Below are positions 1 through 9,351 of a stretch of DNA of 64,000 nt, piece by piece. The first letter of the stretch is position 1. Each line of letters begins with the position of its first letter. This DNA is from Ptychodera flava. Lineage: Eukaryota; Hemichordata; Enteropneusta; Ptychoderidae. The DNA is taken from NCBI RefSeq assembly GCF_041260155.1, contig NW_027248277.1:8878175-8942174 (forward strand), written 5' to 3'. The notes under the pieces were generated by a model that saw only the letters and a list, made by a program, of their open reading frames with translations, was not told where the DNA came from and searched no databases. Both the position numbers and the translations under genes were made by a program.

Positions 1-168
1 CGAAGACGTGTCCGGTAAAGTGTGTTCGTTTCGATTGCTTTATTCAGCCAACATCAACCACGCGGGTAAACCGCCATTACAGCTAATACGTAAACTCAAA
101 GCATGCTGGGAAACCCAGAAGTACACAAATGTTCAACAAGTCCAATAGAGGGCGCTAGACCGCCAACA
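1..168 (-). repeat. 3' LTR of the gypsy element (truncated by window)
   Basis: This copy matches 5188-5355 with one mismatch. It begins TGTTGG on the minus strand at 168, directly after a polypurine tract. About 17 bases of the LTR's far end should lie to the left of the window. Confidence 0.93.
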
Positions 169-181
169 TCTCCTCTCCTTC
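169..181 (-). other. polypurine tract, plus-strand primer of the retrotransposon
   Basis: The minus strand reads GAAGGAGAGGAGA directly before the TGTTGG start of the 3' LTR. This is the expected place and composition for the plus-strand priming site. Between it and the pol stop (182-477) is an untranslated stretch with a long T run near 327-346. Confidence 0.75.
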
Positions 182-477
182 AACAAAAGAAAATGTGTCT
201 TCAACTAACCATAACACCAACAATAACATCTAATACAAGTGTTACTTTGAGTGATTTCCATCCTGACAATAAGTTTGATGAGTTCCAGTATTTGCTAATC
301 TTCATCATAAGTCTCTCTTTTGAATTTTTTTTTTTTTTTTTTTTTTACTACTAATAAGACCAACAACTTTAACAACGGGTAGTCTGTATGAAGCTTGGGT
401 GGACTACCAAGACATCACTGCAGGTTTCCAGGGATTATTCTGCCCTTTTGTGGACACCCTGCATAGCTGGTACATGT

Positions 478-2781
478 TTACATGATATAGTCTTTATATT
501 TTGATGGTAGGTGGGAGATCCTTGTTCTGGTTCTCACAGTTTGCCCTTGAATCCGAGGACTTTGTTGACTGGCTGGAGAGATCATCTGCTCAGTTGCCAT
601 TGGCACGGACTGGTGATTGGTGGTTTGTTGCTCTGTCACGGGTGTGTCAGCATTGTCACTGATGTCTTTCTTAGTTGTGTATGTTGTTGGGAGTTGTAAC
701 GTCTGACTTTGCTTTGCACTGTCACCAGAGTTCATTGCTCTGGTCACGTTCATGGAAGTTGTAGATATTGGTGATAGTGGCATGGGCTTTCGTAGGTTCA
801 AAAGGTCAGGTGATGGAGGTGCCGCTGGCTTGACCTGCACTCGATTCCGTCTCACTTGACCCCAGGGTGTTTTAACTGTGTACGACCTTGACTCATCATG
901 GTGGATGACCTGTCCATATGTCCATGGTTTACCTCTCAAGTGTGGTGGGGGTTTTACATATACATAGTTTCCCACTTTGATTGGCTTGTGCTCTGGTCCT
1001 GCAGATCTATCATAATGCTCTTTGCTTGTCAATCTCTTGTTCTTTATCTCTTGAGATACTTTTTCGTCATCTATTACTTGTCGTTGGAGTAATTGCTCTG
1101 ATGTGGGAAGTAGGGTGCGTGTCCGTCTGGACATCATTCGCTGAGCAGGCGAATATGAGTGACCTTTGGGGGGCGTGTTTCTGTAGTTGAGTAGTGCACT
1201 GGGAAAATCAGCGGACTTTTTCAGCATTGACTTTGACACGGCAACAGCAGCTTCTGCTCTTCCATTCCCTTTTGGATGATAGGGAGATGAGGTTGTGTGA
1301 TTGAAACCATAGTCATGGGCAAACTCTGCGTATTCTTTGCTTATAAATTGTGGCCCATTGTCTGTGTGACATATCCTGGGAACTCCATACCTTGCAAAAT
1401 GGGCCTTGGTTTTGTTTACTATTGTTGAAGATAGTGTGTCCTCAAGCTCATCAACTTCAATCCAGTCTGAGTAGTGGCATACTGTAACTAGGTAAGATTT
1501 CCCTTCAAAGGTGAACAAGTCTTGACTTATCAGCTGCCAGGGCAGAGTCGGTATTGGCAGTGATTTCATCGGCTCCTTGGGAGCTGTTTTCCCATACTGT
1601 GCACATATGCTGCATGCATCACACATATCCTGAATCGATTTCCTCATGCCTGGCCAAAACAAAACTTCTCTGGCCATGCGACTGTTTGATTCGGCTCCGA
1701 AGTGATTTGCATGTATTTTGTGTAGCATTTCTGAGTACATGGATTGTGGAATCACTACCAAGTTTCCTTTGTATACTAATCCATTTTGAGTTGTCAGCTC
1801 ATCTCTGTAGCCCCAGAATGGGCGTAGACTGTCAGGTAAAGATTCTCTCTGGTTTGGCCAACCAGATGTTATGACTGTGTGGAGCTTGGAAAGATATGGA
1901 TCTTTTACTGTCTCTTCCTGGAGGAGTTTCTCAGTATCTTTCAAGAGTCTTGTGTTGGGTTTGTAGAAGTCAGGTTCCAGTTCTGCCCTGAATACCTCAA
2001 AGCCAGTAACTTTACATTCAACTGGTGTAGGAAGTGCTGCACGGGAAAGTGTATCAGCTAGGTGTAGTGATGTGCCTCTCCTGTAGGCGACATTGAACCT
2101 GTAGCGTTGCAATCTCATTAACATTCTCTGTAATCTGGCTGGCGCTTTGTTGAGTGCTTTCTTCATGATTGTCTCCAATGGTTGGTGGTCAGTATGTACC
2201 TCTATGTCTGTCTTGCCATACAACCACTGATCAAATTTCTCAAATGCGTTACAGATTGCGAGGCATTCTTTTTCAATCTGTGAGTATCGCTGTTCTGTAG
2301 GGCTCATGCTGCATGAGGTAAACGCCACTGGCTGCAATTTTCCTGTGTTATTCGGCTGAAGTATGGCACCGCCCAGGCCTTCATCACTGGCATCTACCTG
2401 TAGTATCACAGGCTTGCGTAGGTCATAGTACTGTAGTACAGGGGCAGTGGCAATCAGCTCTTTTGCTTTCTGAAATGATGATTCTTGAGCTTCTGACCAG
2501 CTGAAGGGTACCCCATTCTGGGTCAACATTGTGATAGGTCTGATTGTGGCACTCAGGTTTTCGCAGAAAGGGGATAAGTAGTTCACCATTCCAATAAATC
2601 GCAGTAAACCTGCTTTGTTTCTTGGCCTGGGCATGTCCGTGATCGCAGCAACTTTGTCAGGGTCTGCTTTAATTCCGCTGTCAGTAATGACGTTGCCAAC
2701 AAACTTAATTTCCTTAAGTTTGAATTGAAGTTTGCTTGGTGGGTATTTAATGTTCTTTTGAGCAGATCGCTCCAAAGGCAA
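478..2781 (-). pseudogene. gypsy pol, 3' part: end of RT, RNase H, integrase
   Basis: This is a 767-codon open segment. It starts in the thumb side of the reverse transcriptase and continues through RNase H, with likely catalytic acids D130, E170, D198 and D243. The integrase follows, with a zinc-binding region (His near 357-360, Cys387 and Cys390) and a catalytic core with D421, D474 and E510. The D474-E510 spacing is exactly the 35 residues expected of D,D35E integrases. The tail is rich in Pro, Thr and Gln and has no recognised domain. The upstream RT sequence lies in another frame (2747-4612) and the two overlap by about 35 bases, so a single-base frameshift separates them. The pieces belong to one polyprotein. 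Confidence 0.9.
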
Positions 2782-4612
2782 CTAATTGACGGTCATGGTC
2801 ACGTTCAGCCTCTTCATATGTATTTCCTTCTCCAAAAACAAGGAGATCATCAGCTATTGATAGAATCCCGTCGAGACCCTCAATTGCTGCCATTAGTCTC
2901 ATCTGGAACTCCTCTGGTGCACTTGTGATGCCAAATGGCAAGCGAAGCCATCTGTACCATCCGTAAGATGTGTGCATTGTCGTCATCATGGATGATTCTT
3001 CGTCAAGGGGAATATGTAGGAAACCTTCACGTACATCAATGAGTGAAAAACACTTCGCATTACACAATTTGTGTAGTTGTTCATTTAGGGTTGGCATTTG
3101 GTATATTGGTCTCAGGATAGCCTTGTTAACAGTTTGACTTGGGTCTATACACACTCTGAATTTCCTTGGCGTTTCACGTATCAGCACGTTAGAGCACCAT
3201 GGGGTAGGTTCATCTACCTTCATCAGTATGCCCTCTTCTACATATTTGTCTAGTGCAGCTTTTTCTTTTTCACGTTTCGCTACCGGTACTCTATGTATAG
3301 GTACTTGTGTTGGAGAGACGTTCTCTCTTACTTTAAAATGTACTGGAGGGCCTAGTTCACCTATCCCTTCAAAGTTTTCCGCGTATTCCTTGATGATGTC
3401 TTCTTTGCGCAGTTGGCCTGGTGGAGGAAGGTGTCTGCCAGCCGGTATTTTGATCTGACATGACGGCAGTGGAGTAGGTTTGCACTTGCTGGGCTCATTG
3501 TTGTGTGCAGCTGCAACGTGGTTGCAAGTAGCTGGTGAATCAAGGGTTGACTCTATATACCTGTAACCTGGTAAATCGCTTGGATCACTCTCTTTAACAT
3601 TGCGTAGTTCTTTGGAGAGAGAAAATACTTCATCAGCATGTATCTTGACGAGTCCTAGCCTTTCACAGTCATGTCCTGAGAGGAGGGCAGGTTTGTTCCC
3701 CATTACAGTGGACGGAAGTACTTGGAAAGTTAATGTCTCATATTTGTTCTGTCTTTCACATATCAGGTCAACTTGACCAGCTGGCTTCAATGGCCTTGAG
3801 TTGCCATATGGATAGAGTAAGTATGGTGAGCGCATGACTTTCGTTCCAGGTATTAATGTCTGCAGCGACTGATCTGAGATTGTGTTGCATGTGGCTGCTG
3901 TGTCAATTTGAAATCTAACTGGAGCAAATTGTGTGCCATTGTTTGACATCAATAAATCGACGTAGTATCTCTTTCCTGATAATTTGGTATCTACTTTGTG
4001 TACCTGTGCCTCAAGTGAGTATATCTGCTGTTCTTGGTGTTGGTGATCATCTTGGTAGCCATCAGTGTAGTGTGTGTCAGGCAAAGTCTCCCATGATTGT
4101 AGCTGGTTAACAGCCTGTGTCCGCTGGTCTTTACGACTGGCTTGTTGTGCTCGCATCCTGTTATTTCTGTTTGCTTGGTCCCGGCCACGGGATGATGTGT
4201 TTGTCTTCAGCTCACTGTTTGGTGGAGCACGCATGGTTTTGTTACCTTGTTCCAGACATACTCTAGCAAAGTGGTCGTTGCCCCCACACTTTGTACAGGT
4301 CTTTCCCCTGGCTGGGCAGATTCTCCAGGGATGGCTACCCCGGCGATCTCCGCACCAATGACAGGTGCCTGGCTCACGTTTCAGTCTCATATCTCTATGC
4401 CTGGTCCAATTAACATGTTCTTCCATCCCTCTTGATGTGTCAACGATAAGTTTGTTTGCTTTCTGAGCTGACTCAAGCGCTTTGGCCTCTCTTACAACAT
4501 CTGATATGGTTTTCTTGGTTCCGTCTGCCTTTAAATGTGTTTTGAGGAGTTCAGTTCTTATCGTATTGTCATGTAATCCAAATACAAATTTGTCTCTGCA
4601 CATCTCATCCAT
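2747..4612 (-). pseudogene. gypsy gag end, zinc knuckles, protease and RT fingers-palm
   Basis: This is a 621-codon open segment. Residues 84-99 form a C-X2-C-X6-H-X4-C knuckle and residues 106-119 a canonical C-X2-C-X4-H-X4-C knuckle, as in nucleocapsid. The protease active site is DTA at 237-239 in place of the commoner DTG. The reverse transcriptase starts near residue 425 and carries its catalytic motif as IADD at 586-589, a variant of YxDD seen in other animal gypsy elements. The ATG at 4612 is internal to gag: the capsid homology starts upstream in another frame (4612-5046). The segment ends in the RT palm, where the frame shifts into 478-2781. Confidence 0.9.
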
Positions 4613-5046
4613 CAGGGCTGCATATTCACAGAGGCTACCGCTTGTCTCACTTTCACTTCCCAGTCCTGAACTGACTCATGTGAGCTTTGACTCATGTTCC
4701 AAAATTTGAATCTATCAGTCATGAGTGCACTTCCAACAGACCCAGTGTAATGTGTGCGCAATTTCTCCATCCATACCCATGGTTTTGTTTTGTCACCGTC
4801 CGGTATCTGTGGCTCTATCGTGTAACGAATCACTTGAAGGGCCTCATCGGGCATGGCCGATCGCAATGCAGCTATTTCAAGTTGAGGTTTTTTGTAATAC
4901 TCCATCCTCTCAGTATGTGGGTCTTTTGTTAGGTCCCGGTAGTCAGCTTGTACACAGTAATCATCAAATCTTAGCTCAAAGTTCTTGAAGTTCTCGGACA
5001 TATTACCAACCAGTTTGAGTTCGGTGCGTTTCAGGTTGGAAGCCAT
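4612..5046 (-). pseudogene. gypsy gag, N-terminal capsid-like part
   Basis: This 144-codon segment opens with ATG about 100 bases downstream of the primer-binding site, as expected for gag. It is helical and charged, without a motif I can name with certainty, and resembles gypsy capsid N-terminal regions. It stops at 4612 where the next frame takes over. That break lies inside capsid, well before the zinc knuckles, so it is more likely a mutation than a programmed gag-pol frameshift. Confidence 0.8.
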
Positions 5047-5145
5047 GCTTGAATGAAAGTTGAATCAACCTCAAATCTGAGTTTGCTCAATAGGCAGATA
5101 ATATTCGTACTCACAGCTTGAAAACCTAAGTGAATGTCTTCATCG

Positions 5146-5163
5146 ATCCCACTCCTGACACCA
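5146..5163 (-). other. primer-binding site, tRNA-Leu type
   Basis: The minus strand reads TGGTGTCAGGAGTGGGAT. Its complement ends ...CTCCTGACACCA, which is the 3' end of an animal leucine tRNA (GTCAGGA acceptor-stem family) with CCA added. It lies just inside the 5' LTR, where minus-strand DNA synthesis would start. Confidence 0.85.
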
Positions 5164-5170
5164 AGTTTCC

Positions 5171-5355
5171 TGCCTACAGCAAAGGAACGAAGACGTGTCC
5201 GGTAAAGTGTGTTCGTTTCGATTGCTTTATTCAGCCAACATCAACCACGCGGGTAAACCGCCATTACAGCTAATATGTAAACTCAAAGCATGCTGGGAAA
5301 CCCAGAAGTACACAAATGTTCAACAAGTCCAATAGAGGGCGCTAGACCGCCAACA
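5171..5355 (-). repeat. 5' LTR of the gypsy element
   Basis: On the minus strand the LTR starts TGTTGG at 5355 and its best CA-type end is GGCA at 5174-5171, giving about 185 bp. Bases 5188-5355 match 1-168. The inner boundary is inferred from the TG...CA rule and the primer site; a boundary at 5164 is also possible. Confidence 0.88.
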
Positions 5356-6051
5356 ACACTATCTCTTATCTGCTTCTCGTACGATCTGAGTCAATGACCT
5401 TCACACGTCTTGGCCACGTGAGGGACGCTTCAAGATAAAATCTCTACAGGGAGGGGCGTTACAGTAGAAAGGGGGCAGGGAACCAGACTACCCAACCACA
5501 GGCCGTATCACGCTGGGAACACACAGCACGGTACGCATGGCTATACACCCGTGCGCCCGATAATATACTATGCCTCGGCTACGCCAAAGGTGCTCGGAGT
5601 GTTCACCAGCGTAATTGCGCATTCCACATGCAAAGTGGACACTCAATGCGACTGTAGGTAAGGCCATAGACCCTCGAAGGTGTAGTCGGGGTCATGCCAA
5701 CTGTTTGACTGTACTGTTTGACACTAAATTTGACACCCGTCATTATCGGTACAATATAACACAAACAATGGCTCAATGGGTATTCACTTGTCTCTCACTG
5801 TGCTGGAGGCCCTTTTGTGTGACATGTGTGAATGTAACGCTGGGAGGGTAAAACACAATTTTCACCATGAAAATCAAAACTATCGACCAATTATACAGAA
5901 ATTCAAAGAGTCCGAAAAGGCACTAAACTTAGTAAAAAGAGTGGATCCGATGCGACCTATCACTATATGGTCAACTGTGAGTATGTGGGGACTCGGTCAA
6001 CGATTGAGTGCTCGAGCTCCTTAAAATGGAGCTAGAATTTTCGTTTCTAGC
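5356..6051. other. no gene recognised
   Basis: This stretch lies between the retrotransposon and the first MITE. Only short open segments without homology are present, and I see no splice-flanked exon or repeat. Confidence 0.5.
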
Positions 6052-6220
6052 CACAGGCGTGATGTTTTCTGGGTAGTTTCTATAAGTGTAGTTTATGCTA
6101 CGTTCTGACGTTCCGACGTTCCGTAGCCTAATCACTATAGTGATTAGGCTACGGAAGAGAACGTCGGAACGTAGCATAAACTACACTTATAGAAACTACC
6201 CAGAAAACATCACGCCAGTG
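6052..6220. mobile_element. foldback MITE, hAT-like (8-bp target duplication)
   Basis: This is a near-perfect palindrome centred near 6136. The ends read CACAGGCGTGATG and its complement with one or two changes. The 8-bp direct repeat TTTCTAGC flanks it at 6044-6051 and 6221-6228. There is no coding capacity. The 8-bp duplication and CA...TG ends fit the hAT superfamily. Confidence 0.75.
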
Positions 6221-6234
6221 TTTCTAGCTTCATG

Positions 6235-6351
6235 CTAGCTGCAGTACAGTAGCTCGAGGTTTTGCCTGGGTATTTGGGTCGGACGGCAAAACTCTGGTTT
6301 TGCCGTCCGACCCAAATACCCAGGCAAAACCTCGAGCTACTGTACTGCAGC
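6235..6351. mobile_element. foldback MITE, perfect hairpin
   Basis: Two arms of about 57 bases match almost perfectly around a four-base loop (TCTG) near 6293. The repeat TAGCTTCATG flanks it at 6225-6234 and 6352-6361, overlapping the duplication of the preceding element. The flank overlaps the palindrome, so duplication length is uncertain (8-10 bp). Confidence 0.65.
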
Positions 6352-6361
6352 TAGCTTCATG

Positions 6362-6773
6362 CATTAACACAGGTGGCCTGACGCTATTAAACAGGACCGC
6401 TGTGAAAAAGCTTGACGTTCATCAGTCTTGATCAACACTTACTATTACATGCGCATTCTAAATCAAGGACTTTATCGCCTCCCGAGTGATATTTTCCAGC
6501 GGAAATCTTTCACGTTGACTAGCGGTGTACATGTAAGTAGCTTCTACTTGCGAGTGAGCGTTGAAGGTGACTTTCGGTTTTGCATTCTGTTTCGGATTCG
6601 TGTTATCAGTCCACCCAGCCAGTGGTGGCGCCCCAGATGGGGTTTACGCCACGGCCACGTTTACCAATGTTAGTGGCACAGATAAATTTCACTTGTATGT
6701 AACACCAAGGAATGATGTTAAACAACAAGTTTTTATGCTTGCCCACAACATGATTTTGGTTATATCACAATAG
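6362..6773 (+). other. unassigned stretch with a weak secreted-protein-like open segment
   Basis: A 70-codon open segment at 6561-6773 has a hydrophobic start resembling a signal peptide, followed by a Ser/Thr-rich part. It has no ATG, no clear splice sites and no recognised homology. It may be chance or part of decayed repeat sequence, so I do not call it a gene. Confidence 0.2.
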
Positions 6774-6781
6774 GGTTGAGC

Positions 6782-6937
6782 CACAGTCACTCGTGATCAG
6801 TCTATTCCGCTCAGCGTCTATGCCCCCATAGACGTGTGTAGGGATGCCTGAGAAAAACCGGTTTTTCTCAGGCATATGTACACACGTCTATGGGGGAATA
6901 GACGCCGAGCGGAATAGACTGATCACGAGTGACTGTG
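6782..6937. mobile_element. foldback MITE, hAT-like, family member 1
   Basis: The ends are CACAGTCACTCGTGATC and its complement. The whole element folds back on itself with a few mismatches. GGTTGAGC flanks it at 6774-6781 and 6938-6945, an 8-bp target duplication (9 bp if the end is moved by one base). It shares ends and inner sequence with 7238-7372. Confidence 0.8.
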
Positions 6938-7237
6938 GGTTGAGCCAATAAACTTGCACAAAAATTGTCATTCTTACGCACCTAAACGGAAGCGATTGGT
7001 TCCAAACCGACAACGGGTTCCATGGATAAGTGATTTCATTATTAAAGCGAGACAAGAAAGAATGAAATCAAAAAAGAGTTTGGAGAAATTCTCGTCTAGA
7101 AGTTCATCACCAGGTGTACAGAAATTGCCGAAACAATGTCGTGCGTCAAATCGACAGAGCAAAGAGAACTCACTATGCCGGTGTAGTTGGAAGTTGTTCT
7201 GGTGATCAGAAGCAGCTATTCAATGATGTTTCAAGGC

Positions 7238-7372
7238 ACAGTCACCCGTGATCTATTCATGCAGCTCTGGGACTATTCGCTATAGACGTGTGTACATATG
7301 CCTTTCTCAGGCATATGTACACACGTCTATAGGCGAATAGTCCCAGAGCTGAATAGATCACGGGTGACTGTG
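7238..7372. mobile_element. foldback MITE, hAT-like, family member 2, inserted in the LINE
   Basis: The 135-bp palindrome has ends ACAGTCACCCGTGATC and its complement. TTCAAGGC flanks it at 7230-7237 and 7373-7380, an exact 8-bp target duplication. The loop region shares ATAGACGTGTGTACATATGC with the element at 6782-6937, so the two are one family. Confidence 0.87.
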
Positions 7373-7592
7373 TTCAAGGCTTCTCGGATACAAAAAGAAC
7401 TCAATACCGCTACCTGATCATGGTGACTTGGCTGAACTTGCAAACAGATTTGCCCAGTTCTTTTTAAACCGTGTTCAAACTCTCAGCTTAAAAGTTTACA
7501 TTAACAAACACAAATACATCTCAGTCACGGTTACCATCATCTTCTTCAGGGCCTGAGTGTCGATTTAGATTCATTTCAGTGTACTACAGTGA

Positions 7593-9151
7593 ATGAGGTT
7601 AATAAGATTATCAGCTCATCGCCCTCGTCCACTTGCTGTATTGCCGGGCTGTCTTGATCCTGTCCCCACCGGGATCTCGAAGGATAAAGTTGTTATTCCA
7701 GTTCTGTTACCTTTCATCACTGAAATTTGTAGCAATTCACCAAGTACGGGGTTGGTACCCAATTGTTTTAAACAAGCTGTTGTTAAACCCTTGCTGAAAA
7801 AATCCACATTAGATTGTAACTTCTTAAAAAAATTCCGTCCTGTGTCAAACTTGCCATTTCTATCGAAAGTTCTGGAACGTATTGTTTCCATTAGACTAAA
7901 GACATTCTTGTAATTTTTTAGATGAACCTTTACAATCTGTTTATAAACCTGGTTATAGCACTGAGACTGCTCTCTCTCAAAAGTAACAATGACGTTTTAC
8001 TTGCTCTGGACTCCAAGCATGATGTATCCGTCATTTTTCTAGACCTTTCAGCTGCTTTTGACACTGTCAATCACACTATTTTGTTAAATCGCTTACAGTA
8101 TCGCCTTGGTATCACTGGTACTGCGTTAAGTTGGTTTAAGTCATATCTTTCAAATCGTAGACAATGTGTAATTGTAGAATCTGCTAAATCACCTTGTAAA
8201 GTTATTCCGTTGATACTGGTGTACCTCAAGGTTCTGTCCTTGGACCTATACTTTTCAATATTTACACATCTCCTCTCTGTGATGTGATTTCTAAGCACGG
8301 CTGTAAATACCACTTTTATGCAGATGACTGTATATGGTTTTGCACAGAGCACACTATGATGTTACAATTACGAATCTTGAAGCATGTATCTCTGATGTCA
8401 GAAACTGGATGTTTTCTAAGTTCCTGTGTCTAAAAGATGACAAAACTGTGATTGTTTTCTTCATGTAATGATCCCACTGATAGTGGAGCAAGCAAAATTC
8501 GTACCGGTGATGCATTGATTCCAGCTAAGTGTAATGCAAAGTCCCTGGCTGTTCTTCTTGATTCATGTCTTTCTATGAAAACCCACGTTGGCTCGATTTG
8601 TCAGTCCACTATGTTTCACATTCGTCGCATTGCCCTCATCTGTAAATATTTGTCTAGGACAACTACTGAACAGTTAGTTCATGCTCTAATAACCTCCCGT
8701 ATCGACATATGTAATTCTTTGCTGTACGGTATACCTCAATATTCAATTAGTCGTTCAACACATACAAAACATTGCTGCCAGGATTGTTACCCTTTCAAAT
8801 CGTCATGCTCACACAACTCCACTTTTACAGGAATTGCACTGGTTGCCAGTTTATCAAAGGATTACTTTTAAAATCTTGATAATCACTTTCAGATGTATTC
8901 ATGGTTCTGCCCCCAAATATCTCACAGAAATGTTAAGTCTTTACACCCCAAGGCGTAATCTACGTTCGGTAGAGCATTTCAAGTTGTGTTCGATCAGAGT
9001 GAGAACAAAGAAATATGGTGACAGAGCTTTTAGTGTCCGCTGCTCCCAAATTGTGGAACGCTCTTCAGCTGAGCATCCGTTTATGTTCAAATTTAATAGT
9101 TTTAAACGTTTGCTAAAAACCTGCCTTTTTAGACTTACATTTTCAAATTAG
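7593..9151 (+). pseudogene. LINE reverse transcriptase and C-terminal region, frameshifted
   Basis: The fingers region is at 7593-7913 (PVSNLPFLSKVLERI motif). The palm with [13 protein letters not shown] is in another frame at 7922-8287. PQGSVLGP is near 8221-8256 and the catalytic YADD at 8317-8328. The C-terminal LHWLPV motif is at 8834-8860, and the segment ends at 9151 with the usual short basic tail. At least four frame changes separate these parts, so no functional enzyme can be made from this copy. Confidence 0.88.
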
Positions 9152-9351
9152 ATTTTTATGTTGTGTTTGATTAAAATTTTAATTTTCTTTTTAATATCTG
9201 AAATTTCATGTTGTAGACATTTTTAAAATTGCTCTTGTTCATTTACTTTTTAAAGTGTATTTAAGCGTCTCTGATCACTGTTTTTATGTGGATTTAGACG
9301 CTATAGAAAAAAATTATCATTATTATTATTATTATCATTATTATTAAAAAT

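Larger units (their letters stand above)
1..5355 (-). mobile_element. Ty3/gypsy LTR retrotransposon, nearly full length, cut by the left window edge
   Basis: Two LTR copies flank a gag-pol region read on the minus strand. Read in that direction the order is 5' LTR, primer-binding site, capsid-like region, two zinc knuckles, aspartic protease, reverse transcriptase, RNase H, zinc-binding and D,D35E integrase, polypurine tract and 3' LTR. Integrase after RNase H is the Ty3/gypsy (Metaviridae) order. The 168 LTR bases visible in both copies differ at one position (C at 89, T at 5276), which suggests a recent insertion. The reading frame is nevertheless broken twice, near 4612-4650 and near 2747-2781, so this copy looks non-autonomous unless these are sequencing errors. 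The far end of the 3' LTR and any target duplication on that side lie outside the window. Confidence 0.95.
6948..9351 (+). mobile_element. LINE of the L2/CR1 group, 5'-truncated and decayed
   Basis: The stretch encodes pieces of a LINE ORF2 protein after the endonuclease: a linker, reverse transcriptase and the C-terminal region, in several frames. The 3' end has a short untranslated tail with a GACGCTATAGAAA-like signal followed by (ATT)n near 9320-9348, as in L2/CR1-type LINEs. A MITE (7238-7372) interrupts it. If that MITE and one duplication copy are removed, the linker reading frame is continuous across the junction. The start is approximate because no endonuclease domain was seen. Confidence 0.85.

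Noticed and set aside
4600-4660. Programmed gag-pol frameshift
   Set aside because: The break falls inside the capsid region before the zinc knuckles, not at a gag-pol junction, so mutation or sequencing error is more likely.
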